From: Clostridia bacterium
GTDB lineage: Bacteria > Bacillota_E > SLMV01 > PUMD01
Direction of reading: 5' to 3'
Length of the DNA: 5,789 nt
Assembly (NCBI GenBank): GCA_003563755.1
Contig: PWUB01000032.1
Location: 1-5,789 of the forward strand
Within the stretch, counting starts at the first letter, position 1; each line of letters starts with the position of its first letter. Positions 1 to 5,780 of this stretch are shown here, one piece after another. Both the position numbers and the translations under genes were made by a program. The notes beneath the pieces were generated by a model. It worked only from the letters and a program-made list of their open reading frames with translations, made no database searches and was not told where the DNA came from.

Positions 1-529
1 CCTTGGTGTATATGCCGCCGCCGACGCGAGCAAACAGCGCTATGGAGCTGGCACCCAGGGCGAAACCGTTGACGACTTCGGGCCGGCCGAAGATTATGTA
101 GAGAAGCCCTACTCCGATAAGACCCAGGGAGGCCACGGATACACCCATGACGGCCCCTCCGGAAAACGCGATTCTGAGTGCCTCCGACTGGGAGGAGGAG
201 GCAGCCTGCGAAGTCCTGACGTTCGCCGTCGTTGCCGCCCTCATACCCAGGTATCCCGCCAGGGCGGAGAAGGAGGCGCCGACCACGAAGGCCAGGGCCG
301 TCTCAACGCCTATCTGCCAGGCGAGAAGGCCGGCAACGATGACCACGAATACCACCAGAGTTCGGTACTCCCGGTGCAGAAAGATCATGGCTCCTTCGTG
401 AATGGCCGAAGCTATCTCCTTCATCTCACGGGTTCCCGGGGAGGCACTCGCCACGGACCTGGCCACTCCAAAGGCGAATAGAAGCCCCAGGAAACCTATT
501 GCCACGGGAGCGAGGTCTGCAAATTCCAT
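1..529 (-). CDS. hppA: Membrane-bound ion-pumping pyrophosphatase, N-terminal part (cut by window edge)
   Basis: This integral membrane enzyme couples pyrophosphate hydrolysis to pumping of H+ or Na+ across the cytoplasmic membrane. Reading leftward from the ATG at 529-527 gives 176 codons with no stop, so the gene runs off the left edge; full-length members have about 650-750 residues. Visible parts are a first hydrophobic helix (about residues 6-23), the family segment MKEIASAIHEGAMIFLHREY (36-55), two hydrophobic stretches at about 58-75 and 78-96, the TTANVRTSQAA segment (100-110), a further helix at about 124-147, and near the edge LGASSIALFARVGGGIYTK (158-176), which leads into the pyrophosphate-binding loop in this family. 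The catalytic aspartates and the residues that separate K+-dependent from K+-independent and H+ from Na+ types lie outside the window. The start is supported by AGGAGG nine bases upstream. The acetyltransferase gene ends 112 bp upstream on the same strand; that gap shows no clear terminator or promoter, only a small palindrome at 548-560. Confidence 0.96.
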   Translation of the reverse strand, partial: MEFADLAPVAIGFLGLLFAFGVARSVASASPGTREMKEIASAIHEGAMIFLHREYRTLVVFVVIVAGLLAWQIGVETALAFVVGASFSALAGYLGMRAATTANVRTSQAASSSQSEALRIAFSGGAVMGVSVASLGLIGVGLLYIIFGRPEVVNGFALGASSIALFARVGGGIYTK

Positions 530-538
530 TGACACAAC

Positions 539-544
539 CCTCCT
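539..544 (-). promoter_or_regulatory. Ribosome binding site of hppA
   Basis: The minus strand reads AGGAGG here, nine bases before the ATG at 529. It fixes the start of hppA, and the hydrophobic first helix begins shortly after that ATG. Confidence 0.85.
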
Positions 545-641
545 GACTCGTTAACAACGAACTGACCTGCGTCGCCATCTGTTCCGGATCTTCCTCAGGA
601 TACCACTAAATGCACCCTCATTTCAGGTACTGAGCACTCGA

Positions 642-1868
642 TCAGAAGTCCTCCAACAGAGCGGTCTCACGCCTCGGAAACAATAGTGACAGGAGCCGCA
701 CGGCATCAGCGGAGTCCGACCTGAGTGATCCCGAGTGCACCAGCTGTTCCGCGCTGCGGTAACCAGTGTACAGCTGGGCCAGGGCGTTCACCGACATACT
801 GACATCCGGCTCGCCCGCCGCCACCCGCTCGGCCGACGGCTCAGCTGTGCCGGTCGTCAGGCGGAAGAGTCCGTCGTTGCACTCGAGCATCGGATCCTCC
901 AACTGCATGACGAGGGAACCCGGCGGCAGGCCGGTCAGCTGCAGTGCCTCCAGGGCACGTTCCACCTCCACGATCCTGAACATGATGCCCCGGTACCGTC
1001 TGACACTGCCGGTAACGTGCAGGTCGAAGAGGGGATCGCCCGCCGGAACATGGACCCGGTAATCTGTGACCTGGGAATCATGTATGAAAAGGAAATGAAG
1101 CAGTGCCCTGTAGGCATCCAGGTCACGATAGGCCATGTCTATCACCGTGAGCGTGAATTCCCAGTTTCCCCTGTCCTTGATAGTGTAACCGACGTAGCCG
1201 GCAGGATTTCCCGACGGATCTCGGTACAGGTAAAAGTGAACAGGGCGGCCCCACTGGGCGAAGATGGTGCTCCTCCACCAGTCGGGATCCCTGTCGACGG
1301 TGAGATCATACTGCTCGGCCCAGGTCGAGTACACCCTGTTGAGCGTCTCTACGTCTTCTTCAGAAGCCCTGACGAACTCCCCTCGACTGCAGGATTGCCG
1401 CCCGAACCCCTCCGCCAGCCTCCTCATGTCTTGCACCCCGAAGGTGAACCCGGACGTCTCGGCACACGTAGCCCAGCCCAGGGCCTCGTAGAAGGCCGGT
1501 GAGAAGGGCCACAGGGCCGAGGTAAACAGTCCCCGCTCCTTCATCTCATTAAGAAGAGCACCCATCATGCCCCGGCAGTATCCCTTGCGCCGGTGTTCGG
1601 GAGGTGTAGCCACCTCCGTGACGAGACCGGACGGGAGCAGCTTCCCCCTGCTGCGTAGGTCCATCGGCATCAGACCGCACGCCGATACGAGGCGATCACC
1701 GCTGAAAAATCCCCTCTTCTCCATGAAGGTCCTCGGCGGCAGAGCATCAACCAGTGTCCGCCAGTCTTCCTCGCTCTTGTCCGGAGAGAAAGCGTAGCGG
1801 GAGGCGAAATCCCACGCCTGTTCCTCTCTCTCGCTCTCGATGCCGCGGAGCTCAATCTTCTCTGACAC
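642..1868 (-). CDS. Eis-like GNAT N-acetyltransferase with SCP2-like C-terminal domain
   Basis: Predicted cytoplasmic acetyl-CoA-dependent N-acetyltransferase of the Eis type (408 aa from the GTG start; mycobacterial Eis is about 400 aa). Known relatives acetylate amines such as aminoglycosides or lysines; the substrate here is not known. Numbered from the GTG, the N-terminal GNAT domain spans about 5-150, with the acetyl-CoA loop PEHRRKGYCRGMM at 90-102 and FYEALGW at 126-132, whose Tyr127 sits where Eis has its proposed general-acid tyrosine. A second, degenerate GNAT-like domain covers about 160-290, and an SCP2-like domain runs to the end. The protein ends LLEDF; in Eis the C-terminal Phe carboxylate enters the active site, so the terminal Phe fits. 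An ATG lies in frame at 1901, but it has no good ribosome site and would add an acidic tail encoded by the Shine-Dalgarno of the GTG start. The ATC-hydrolase-like gene ends 95 bp upstream on the same strand. Family is secure; drug resistance should not be assumed. Confidence 0.9.
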   Translation of the reverse strand: MSEKIELRGIESEREEQAWDFASRYAFSPDKSEEDWRTLVDALPPRTFMEKRGFFSGDRLVSACGLMPMDLRSRGKLLPSGLVTEVATPPEHRRKGYCRGMMGALLNEMKERGLFTSALWPFSPAFYEALGWATCAETSGFTFGVQDMRRLAEGFGRQSCSRGEFVRASEEDVETLNRVYSTWAEQYDLTVDRDPDWWRSTIFAQWGRPVHFYLYRDPSGNPAGYVGYTIKDRGNWEFTLTVIDMAYRDLDAYRALLHFLFIHDSQVTDYRVHVPAGDPLFDLHVTGSVRRYRGIMFRIVEVERALEALQLTGLPPGSLVMQLEDPMLECNDGLFRLTTGTAEPSAERVAAGEPDVSMSVNALAQLYTGYRSAEQLVHSGSLRSDSADAVRLLSLLFPRRETALLEDF

Positions 1869-1876
1869 TTCCCGCT

Positions 1877-1882
1877 CCTCCT
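1877..1882 (-). promoter_or_regulatory. Ribosome binding site that decides the GTG start of the acetyltransferase
   Basis: The minus strand reads AGGAGG here, eight bases before GTG at 1868-1866. The in-frame ATG at 1901-1899 is preceded by GTTGTTAGAGC, which pairs poorly with 16S rRNA. The GTG is therefore preferred, giving a protein that begins MSEKIELRGI. Confidence 0.7.
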
Positions 1883-1922
1883 CTGCGGAGCCGCCGCTCA
1901 TGCTCTAACAACTATACCCAAA

Positions 1923-1956
1923 GGGCCGGCCGAGGGAAACTGCAGAGCCCGGGCCC
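1923..1956 (-). other. Imperfect GC-rich hairpin between the ATC-hydrolase-like gene and the acetyltransferase
   Basis: GGGCC at 1923-1927 pairs with GGCCC at 1952-1956, and GGC at 1928-1930 pairs with GCC at 1947-1949, leaving a two-base bulge and a 16-base loop. On the minus strand a short TTT follows the stem. It could act as a weak terminator or partial attenuator between the two genes, but the loop is large, the T tract is very short, and such GC-rich pairing can arise by chance. Confidence 0.25.
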
Positions 1957-1963
1957 ATCCGCC

Positions 1964-2473
1964 TCACATGCCTCCTGGAGGGGGCGGCTGCTCCGTCGCA
2001 TCCTGCAGCACCTGCAGACGCAGAACACACTCCTCGTCACCATCGAGCTGATTCTGAAGACACTCACACAGGATCTTCGGATTGTAGGCCCGGTACTTCG
2101 CCTGGTGAGCCGAACAGTAGAGGCGGGTGAGATCCATATCCCCGAGACGCCACCACTCATCCGCCAGCAGGCACGAGGTGACGACCACATCGCCGTCGGC
2201 ACCCCTCAACTGTGGGCCGACGGCACAGAGATCGATCAGCTCGCATGAAACATCACCGTCAGGATCCTCTCCACTGGCCATTGCTTCCTCCCTGGCCTGT
2301 CGCCCACAGTGTTCACCGTACCTCCATATGGCCTTCTCCAGGATTCGCTCCGTCTCGGAGCGCCCGATCTCCTCCTTGAGGGTTTTCGCTATGTAGTGAT
2401 ACAGGCGGGCCATATGTCGTGAAACACGGTCCTCACCTGAAAGCTGGCGTTCTCCACGCCCGTCACCGCTCAT
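1964..2473 (-). CDS. ATC hydrolase family protein (L-2-amino-thiazoline-4-carboxylic acid hydrolase-like)
   Basis: A 169-aa soluble protein resembling the ATC hydrolase family (PF14196). The founding activity opens the thiazoline ring of ATC during L-cysteine formation in Pseudomonas; most bacterial homologues are uncharacterised, so the substrate is inferred only by family. Visible features are an N-terminal helical part with RYGEHCGRQ (51-59), then a C-terminal core: CLLADEWWRLG (101-111), LTRLYCSAHQAKYRAYNP (115-132) and LDGDEECVLRL (143-153). These fit the family pattern of spaced cysteines, a 'YC..H/D' segment and a 'GD..C' segment near the end. Eight cysteines occur (56, 77, 83, 101, 120, 136, 138, 149); C101, C120, H123 and C149 are the likeliest functional positions. 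The tail is Pro/Gly-rich (QPPPPGGM). There is no signal peptide. The ATG at 2473 is chosen because AAAGGG lies nine bases upstream; the frame stays open to a TTG at 2545, and a later ATG at 2413 lacks a ribosome site. It is the first of three co-directional genes and faces the lipoprotein gene across a long divergent gap. Confidence 0.75.
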   Translation of the reverse strand: MSGDGRGERQLSGEDRVSRHMARLYHYIAKTLKEEIGRSETERILEKAIWRYGEHCGRQAREEAMASGEDPDGDVSCELIDLCAVGPQLRGADGDVVVTSCLLADEWWRLGDMDLTRLYCSAHQAKYRAYNPKILCECLQNQLDGDEECVLRLQVLQDATEQPPPPGGM

Positions 2474-2540
2474 ATGCAATCGCCCTTTCCCGTAACTCGT
2501 CTCCCGGGGAGCAACCGGGAATGGATGTGATCCATAGACC

Positions 2541-2583
2541 GACAATCCAGCATTGCACCCCTTAAGTTATCAATGACAATCCA
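2541..2583. repeat. Pair of 9-bp direct repeats (GACAATCCA)
   Basis: GACAATCCA occurs at 2541-2549 and again at 2575-2583, 34 bp apart start to start, or a little over three helical turns. The pair sits about 70-110 bp upstream of the ATC-hydrolase-like start, in the AT-richest part of the divergent gap. That placement suits an operator for a regulator binding as a dimer, but two nine-base copies are limited evidence. Confidence 0.4.
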
Positions 2584-2654
2584 TAGGATCCAGCACCGCC
2601 TCGCGAGGTACTGCCGGTCGTCACCGTGTCATTCGGATCCATGCTGCAGCACCA

Positions 2655-2705
2655 GGGCAGCCAGATGCTGCCCGAGAATCCGGGCGAGCAACCTTCCCTT
2701 CGCCC
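2655..2705 (+). other. Chain of three overlapping, mutually exclusive hairpins
   Basis: Hairpin A pairs GGGCAGC (2655-2661) with GCTGCCC (2667-2673), seven perfect pairs with a five-base loop. Hairpin B pairs GCCCG (2670-2674) with CGGGC (2681-2685) over a six-base loop. Hairpin C pairs GGGCGA (2682-2687) with TCGCCC (2700-2705) over a twelve-base loop. A and B share 2670-2673, and B and C share 2682-2685, so B excludes both A and C. If the lipoprotein mRNA starts upstream of about 2650, this would lie in a leader of more than 300 nt and could be a switching element. No U tract follows, and the transcription start is unknown. Confidence 0.35.
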
Positions 2706-2939
2706 CCATGCTCTCAGGCCCTTCACAATCAGCATAGTCTCTGGACCGAAACCAAGGGGATGTGATAACCTGCCACATATGAGCCAATGGAGCTGCATGG
2801 AGGATGAGGAGATGTACGGCCCGCGGTGCAGGAGCAAACGCGGTGCGGAGTCGCCCCTCAATCCGAGGAGGGCATCCATATCCCGTCCTCAGGCCTGGGT
2901 CTGCAGGCGCGGTGTCATCCTGCCGACGGTAAGCGGGAT

Positions 2940-2962
2940 GAGCTGCTCCCATCGAACAGCTC
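2940..2962 (+). other. Short hairpin upstream of the lipoprotein ribosome site
   Basis: GAGCTG at 2940-2945 pairs perfectly with CAGCTC at 2957-2962 across an eleven-base loop. It ends 23 bases before the Shine-Dalgarno of the lipoprotein gene. It may affect mRNA stability or translation, or be chance. Confidence 0.25.
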
Positions 2963-2985
2963 CCGGTCAACTCGATGTTCAGCGC

Positions 2986-2991
2986 GGAGGT
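2986..2991 (+). promoter_or_regulatory. Ribosome binding site of the lipoprotein gene
   Basis: GGAGGT lies six bases before ATG 2998 and nine before the adjacent ATG 3001. It places the start directly in front of a lipoprotein signal peptide and argues against any longer N-terminus, although the frame is open further upstream. Confidence 0.85.
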
Positions 2992-2997
2992 GTGTCC

Positions 2998-5040
2998 ATG
3001 ATGCACCGTCGAGTCCTGATCTCAGCCCGTGTCATACTGCTGGCGATGATCCTGTGTCTGGCGGTCACCGCTTCCTCGTGTCTCTATCGCGAGGTCGAGG
3101 GGGATCCGCTAGAGCCGGTGGTCAGGGAGGCAGGAGAGGGAGTGAAGGTCATGATACTTCCGCGAATGGAGCTTTTGGCCGGAGTGTTGAGTCACACCAC
3201 CTGGATCCAGCAACGAGGGCCCGAGGGTGAGGGCAGCGAATACTACCAGGCACTACACGAGTTTTTGGAACCTCACTCGGATCACCGGGCTGTACAGTTG
3301 GCCCAGCGTCTCACCGACCGCGGCTTTACCTACGACGCGCCGCCTCACCTGATGCTCAGGCTGGGACCCCTACCCCAGCTGCCCCTCGAACACGACTACG
3401 GCAGCTACCTGCTGGGCAGGGCCGGCTCCACGCGGTTCGATGCCCGCCTGAACCTCGATCAATTCAGACATGCCCTGGGAGAACTGGCCGTGGAGTCAAA
3501 CTTTGGGGAGTTTTTCGATGAGTGGAGGCCGGAGTACGAACGCTGGATCGCGGAGGTATGCGAAGACCTGCAGCCCGGCACCGTAATCGACTGGCTCGTG
3601 GAGTTCTTTGGGTACTCGGGTAACAGCTACTATACCGTACTGGCACCGGCGATGTTCCCCGGGGGAGGATACGGAGCGAACATCACCACCGAGGAGGGAG
3701 AGCTCATCGTGGCCCAGACCCTCCGCGCGGGGGCCGGCGACGGGGACGAGCCGATCCTTCCCGGTGGTGAGAGCCTGAAGAGGCTGACCATCCACGAATG
3801 GGGCCATTCCTATGTCAATCCGACCGTCGAGGAGTTCAGCGGGGATGTTGATGGCCTGGAGGCGCTGTACGAACCGGTGGCGGCCGAGATGCAGGCCCAG
3901 GCGTACGGCAGCCTCGCCACCTACCTCAATGAGCAGGTGCTGAGAGGCATCGAATCCCTGGCGGTACGCGACATTTTCGGTGAAGAAGCGTACCATCAGC
4001 ATATAGCGAGAAACGAGATGTCGGGTTTTCACTTCACCGGCTACATAGCCGAGTACGTGAGGCAGAACTACCTCCCCAACCGCGAAGAGTACCCCACCTT
4101 CCGGGAGTTCGCACCAGGGCTGCTGGAGGAGATGGCCCGGCTGGACCCCGAGGACTTTCCCCGCCTTCCGGCGCCATCGGGAGCGGTAGGATACCACGCC
4201 ACCGTAGCCGAGGTGCTCACCGGTCCCCGTGACAGCACCATCGCCATCGCCATCTGTCCCGGACAGCAGTATCTCGCCCTGCCTACGGTCCAGAACAGCC
4301 TGATCCGCATTCTCGATCTGCACGAACAGGAGTTCACGTGGACATTCGACCCCGAAGACTCCCTCACCGACCTGGGCTGTCCCAGCTGGTTTTCCGACGG
4401 GGAGAGTATTCTCTTTCGAGGAACCGCCCCCGACGGAACCGTGAATCTCTACTCAGTCAGGGTCGGTGATGAAACCTCTCTCATCCAGATCACAGATTCG
4501 GTGGACCCTGTCTCGAGCGGGGATGTGTCACCCTGCGGGTCGGTGGTGGCCTTCGTGTCAGGACGGGAGGGTAACAAGGTGCTGTACCTCTTGGACCTGG
4601 ATACGGAAGAGGCCACCCCGCTCAAGGATGCCCCCGGCGACCTCATGTGGCCCATCTGGTCGCCTCACGGAGATATGATCGCCCTGGTAGATGCCGAGAG
4701 GCACCGGCTGGGCGTGGTGCACGTACAGGAGGGTGATATTGAGTGGTGGGACCTGGCACCCCACACCACCGCGTTCTGGTCGCGTCCCGGGTGGCTCGCC
4801 GAAGACCAAATTGTCTTACCGCTCAACTTCAAGAACTGGGGGTACTCGGTTTTAGCCTCCGTGTGCGTCTTCACGGGTCGGACGGATCTGTGGGCTGGAC
4901 CCGACATGCTCGCCGTATACGCAGCGGTCCCGATCCCCGGCGAAGACGTCATGCTGATGACGATCCGCATGTTCGACGAATCACATCGCACGTACTACCG
5001 CGCGGTATCAAGGGTGAGCTTCGAGAGGACTGCGCCATAG
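2998..5040 (+). CDS. Predicted lipoprotein: DUF4932-type HEWGH metalloprotease fused to a TolB-like beta-propeller
   Basis: A 680-aa predicted surface lipoprotein. The N-terminus has basic residues (HRR), a hydrophobic core and a lipobox ASSC with lipidated Cys28. Residues of about 50-385 resemble DUF4932: EYYQALHEFLEPHSDHRAVQ (81-100), then RGFTYDAPPHLMLRL, then WLVEFFGYSGNSYY. The segment TIHEWGHSYVNP (264-275) contains HExxH: His266 and His270 would bind zinc and Glu267 would be the catalytic base. Glu292 or Glu297 in YEPVAAEM (291-298) is a plausible third ligand. From about 410 to the end the sequence looks like TolB/PD40 propeller blades, with PSWFSDGESILF (462-473), SPCGSVVAFVSG (511-522) and WSPHGDMIALV (554-564). 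About five or six blades can be guessed. Peptidase activity is inferred from the motif; DUF4932 proteins are largely uncharacterised. Two adjacent ATGs (2998, 3001) are equally usable. The gene stands alone, with a long upstream region and a strong stem-loop three bases after its stop. Confidence 0.85.
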   Translation: MMHRRVLISARVILLAMILCLAVTASSCLYREVEGDPLEPVVREAGEGVKVMILPRMELLAGVLSHTTWIQQRGPEGEGSEYYQALHEFLEPHSDHRAVQLAQRLTDRGFTYDAPPHLMLRLGPLPQLPLEHDYGSYLLGRAGSTRFDARLNLDQFRHALGELAVESNFGEFFDEWRPEYERWIAEVCEDLQPGTVIDWLVEFFGYSGNSYYTVLAPAMFPGGGYGANITTEEGELIVAQTLRAGAGDGDEPILPGGESLKRLTIHEWGHSYVNPTVEEFSGDVDGLEALYEPVAAEMQAQAYGSLATYLNEQVLRGIESLAVRDIFGEEAYHQHIARNEMSGFHFTGYIAEYVRQNYLPNREEYPTFREFAPGLLEEMARLDPEDFPRLPAPSGAVGYHATVAEVLTGPRDSTIAIAICPGQQYLALPTVQNSLIRILDLHEQEFTWTFDPEDSLTDLGCPSWFSDGESILFRGTAPDGTVNLYSVRVGDETSLIQITDSVDPVSSGDVSPCGSVVAFVSGREGNKVLYLLDLDTEEATPLKDAPGDLMWPIWSPHGDMIALVDAERHRLGVVHVQEGDIEWWDLAPHTTAFWSRPGWLAEDQIVLPLNFKNWGYSVLASVCVFTGRTDLWAGPDMLAVYAAVPIPGEDVMLMTIRMFDESHRTYYRAVSRVSFERTAP

Positions 5041-5042
5041 CA

Positions 5043-5092
5043 GGTATGACCGGCCCCTGTGCGGCCTGCTCACAAGGGGCCGGGTTCATACC
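5043..5092. terminator. Long stem-loop between convergent genes, probable terminator or mRNA 3'-end hairpin
   Basis: The arm 5043-5061 pairs with 5071-5092. GGTATGA (5043-5049) pairs with TCATACC (5086-5092), CCGGCCCC (5050-5057) with GGGGCCGG (5076-5083), and TGTG (5058-5061) with CACA (5071-5074). That makes 19 pairs, with a two-base bulge at 5084-5085, a one-base bulge at 5075 and a nine-base loop. It starts three bases after the lipoprotein stop and lies 43 bases beyond the stop of the convergent gene. Neither strand has a T tract after the stem, so it is not a textbook intrinsic terminator; it may end transcription with Rho or protect mRNA 3' ends. Confidence 0.6.
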
Positions 5093-5119
5093 GGGGCGCG
5101 CTGGAGCGTCCGGGTAAAC

Positions 5120-5144
5120 GGAGAAACCCCGGGGTCAGTTCTCC
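5120..5144 (-). terminator. Hairpin overlapping the stop codon of the 210-aa gene
   Basis: GGAGAA at 5120-5125 pairs with TTCTCC at 5139-5144. Inside it the perfect palindrome ACCCCGGGGT (5126-5135) extends the stem, with CAG (5136-5138) bulged. The stop codon of the minus-strand gene (5137-5135) lies within the structure. On the minus strand it is followed by GTTT only, so termination is possible but weakly supported. It may work together with the larger stem-loop next to it. Confidence 0.35.
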
Positions 5145-5767
5145 TCGCAGCAGTCCCCGGGAGAACGCTTCCCTGCCTCGCCGCCTTCAGCGTCCTCATG
5201 ACCGAGCAGCCGGAGAGCCTCGTCCACCGATAGGTCGCCTTCCTTAAGACGTGTGAGGATCTCGGTGTGCCAGTCTGCATCGTCCCGCACACCGCCGTGC
5301 CGGTGCCGAAAACGACGGTGCTCGAGCCCCTCAAGGTACCCAGACAGCTTCTCGGGTATCTGCATGGAGAGTTCTGCCACCGCCCTACCCCACTCCTGCA
5401 TTTCCCGGGTGAACTCATCCAGCCTCTCCCGCCTCACGATGGTGGGCATGGCCGGCATCTCGAAGCCGAGCCGTTTCTCCCGATGGGTCATCTTAGCATC
5501 GGCCGCGATCCAGCAGGCCAGCTGTTCAGAACGGACCATGACCTCGGTCAGGAGTCTCTCCGGATCCTGCTCATCGTCTGCACCCACATTAGGGAATATC
5601 TCCAGCTCCTCTCCCAGTATCGTGCGCAGCTTATCCAGGTAGTCGTTGTAGAGTGTCACGAGGATCTCTCCCCGCTCCCTGGATGCACCTGACTCCAGGG
5701 TTGCCTCCGCCCTATCGGATATCCTCCGCAACAGCGCAGCGTACTTCAACGCGTCCCTACCGCTCAT
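5135..5767 (-). CDS. Uncharacterised 210-aa soluble protein with C-terminal SHOCT-like motif
   Basis: I do not recognise the main body of this protein. It is highly charged and probably mostly alpha-helical, with no signal peptide or membrane segment, so cytoplasmic location is likely. Residues 1-60 and 110-150 look like amphipathic helices rich in Glu, Arg and Leu (for example LYNDYLDKLRTILGEELEIF, 39-58). A basic stretch HRRFRHRHGG (150-159) separates them from EILTRLKEGDLSVDEALRLL (169-188). That last segment resembles the short SHOCT-like helical hairpin, with a 'LKEGxLSxxEALxLL' pattern, often found at the ends of bacterial regulatory or envelope-stress proteins; it probably mediates oligomerisation. 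The tail ends GDCCEEN, with adjacent cysteines. The start is well supported by GGGAGG seven bases before the ATG. It converges on the lipoprotein gene, 94 bp between stops, so the two are not in one operon and no shared role can be claimed. Confidence 0.8.
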   Translation of the reverse strand: MSGRDALKYAALLRRISDRAEATLESGASRERGEILVTLYNDYLDKLRTILGEELEIFPNVGADDEQDPERLLTEVMVRSEQLACWIAADAKMTHREKRLGFEMPAMPTIVRRERLDEFTREMQEWGRAVAELSMQIPEKLSGYLEGLEHRRFRHRHGGVRDDADWHTEILTRLKEGDLSVDEALRLLGHEDAEGGEAGKRSPGDCCEEN

Positions 5768-5774
5768 GCTATGT

Positions 5775-5780
5775 CCTCCC
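5775..5780 (-). promoter_or_regulatory. Ribosome binding site of the 210-aa gene
   Basis: The minus strand reads GGGAGG here, seven bases before the ATG at 5767-5765. Only nine bases of the window remain beyond it, so the promoter or any upstream operon partner is not visible. Confidence 0.8.

Larger units (their letters stand above)
2474..2997. other. Divergent non-coding region, 524 bp
   Basis: This stretch separates the minus-strand ATC-hydrolase-like gene from the plus-strand lipoprotein gene and should hold both promoters. Frames remain open through it on both strands, but their translations have no recognisable domain and look like low-information GC-rich readthrough. I found no tRNA, no known riboswitch core and no consensus sigma-70 promoter pair. 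The AT-richer patch around 2553-2583 is the likeliest place for promoter elements. What can be seen is a 9-bp direct repeat (2541-2583), a run of overlapping hairpins (2655-2705), and a hairpin close to the lipoprotein ribosome site (2940-2962). A decayed gene cannot be excluded. Confidence 0.6.

Noticed and set aside
147..401. 84-aa plus-strand open frame near the left edge
   Set aside because: It is antisense to the conserved N-terminal region of hppA; the minus-strand reading matches the family residue by residue.
548..560. Small palindrome TCGTT-AAC-AACGA upstream of hppA
   Set aside because: Five paired bases are too few to claim an operator or terminator, and no T tract or promoter element accompanies it.
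735..1502. 255-aa plus-strand open frame opposite the acetyltransferase
   Set aside because: It lies entirely antisense to a recognisable Eis-family gene and its translation shows no domain; such frames are common in GC-rich DNA.
2474..2545. 24-residue upstream extension of the ATC-hydrolase-like protein to a TTG start
   Set aside because: TTG is a rare start, the extension does not resemble the family N-terminus, and it would overlap the candidate operator repeat.
2852..2873. GC-rich hairpin around GCCCCTC / GAGGAGGGC in the divergent gap
   Set aside because: It needs one or two bulges, has no T tract and no clear position relative to a promoter, so chance pairing is likely.
2562..2879. 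Possible 105-aa minus-strand gene in the divergent gap, with GAGG seven bases before its ATG
   Set aside because: The translation has no recognisable domain and an unnatural mix of Trp, Cys, Ser and Gly runs; the weak ribosome site alone is not enough.
2626..2997. In-frame N-terminal extension of the lipoprotein by 124 codons
   Set aside because: It would bury the signal peptide and lipobox inside the protein, its translation has no domain, and GGAGGT directly before ATG 2998 gives a far better start.
3496..4323. 275-aa minus-strand open frame opposite the lipoprotein
   Set aside because: It is antisense to the DUF4932-like part, including the HEWGH motif, and has no recognisable family or convincing ribosome site.
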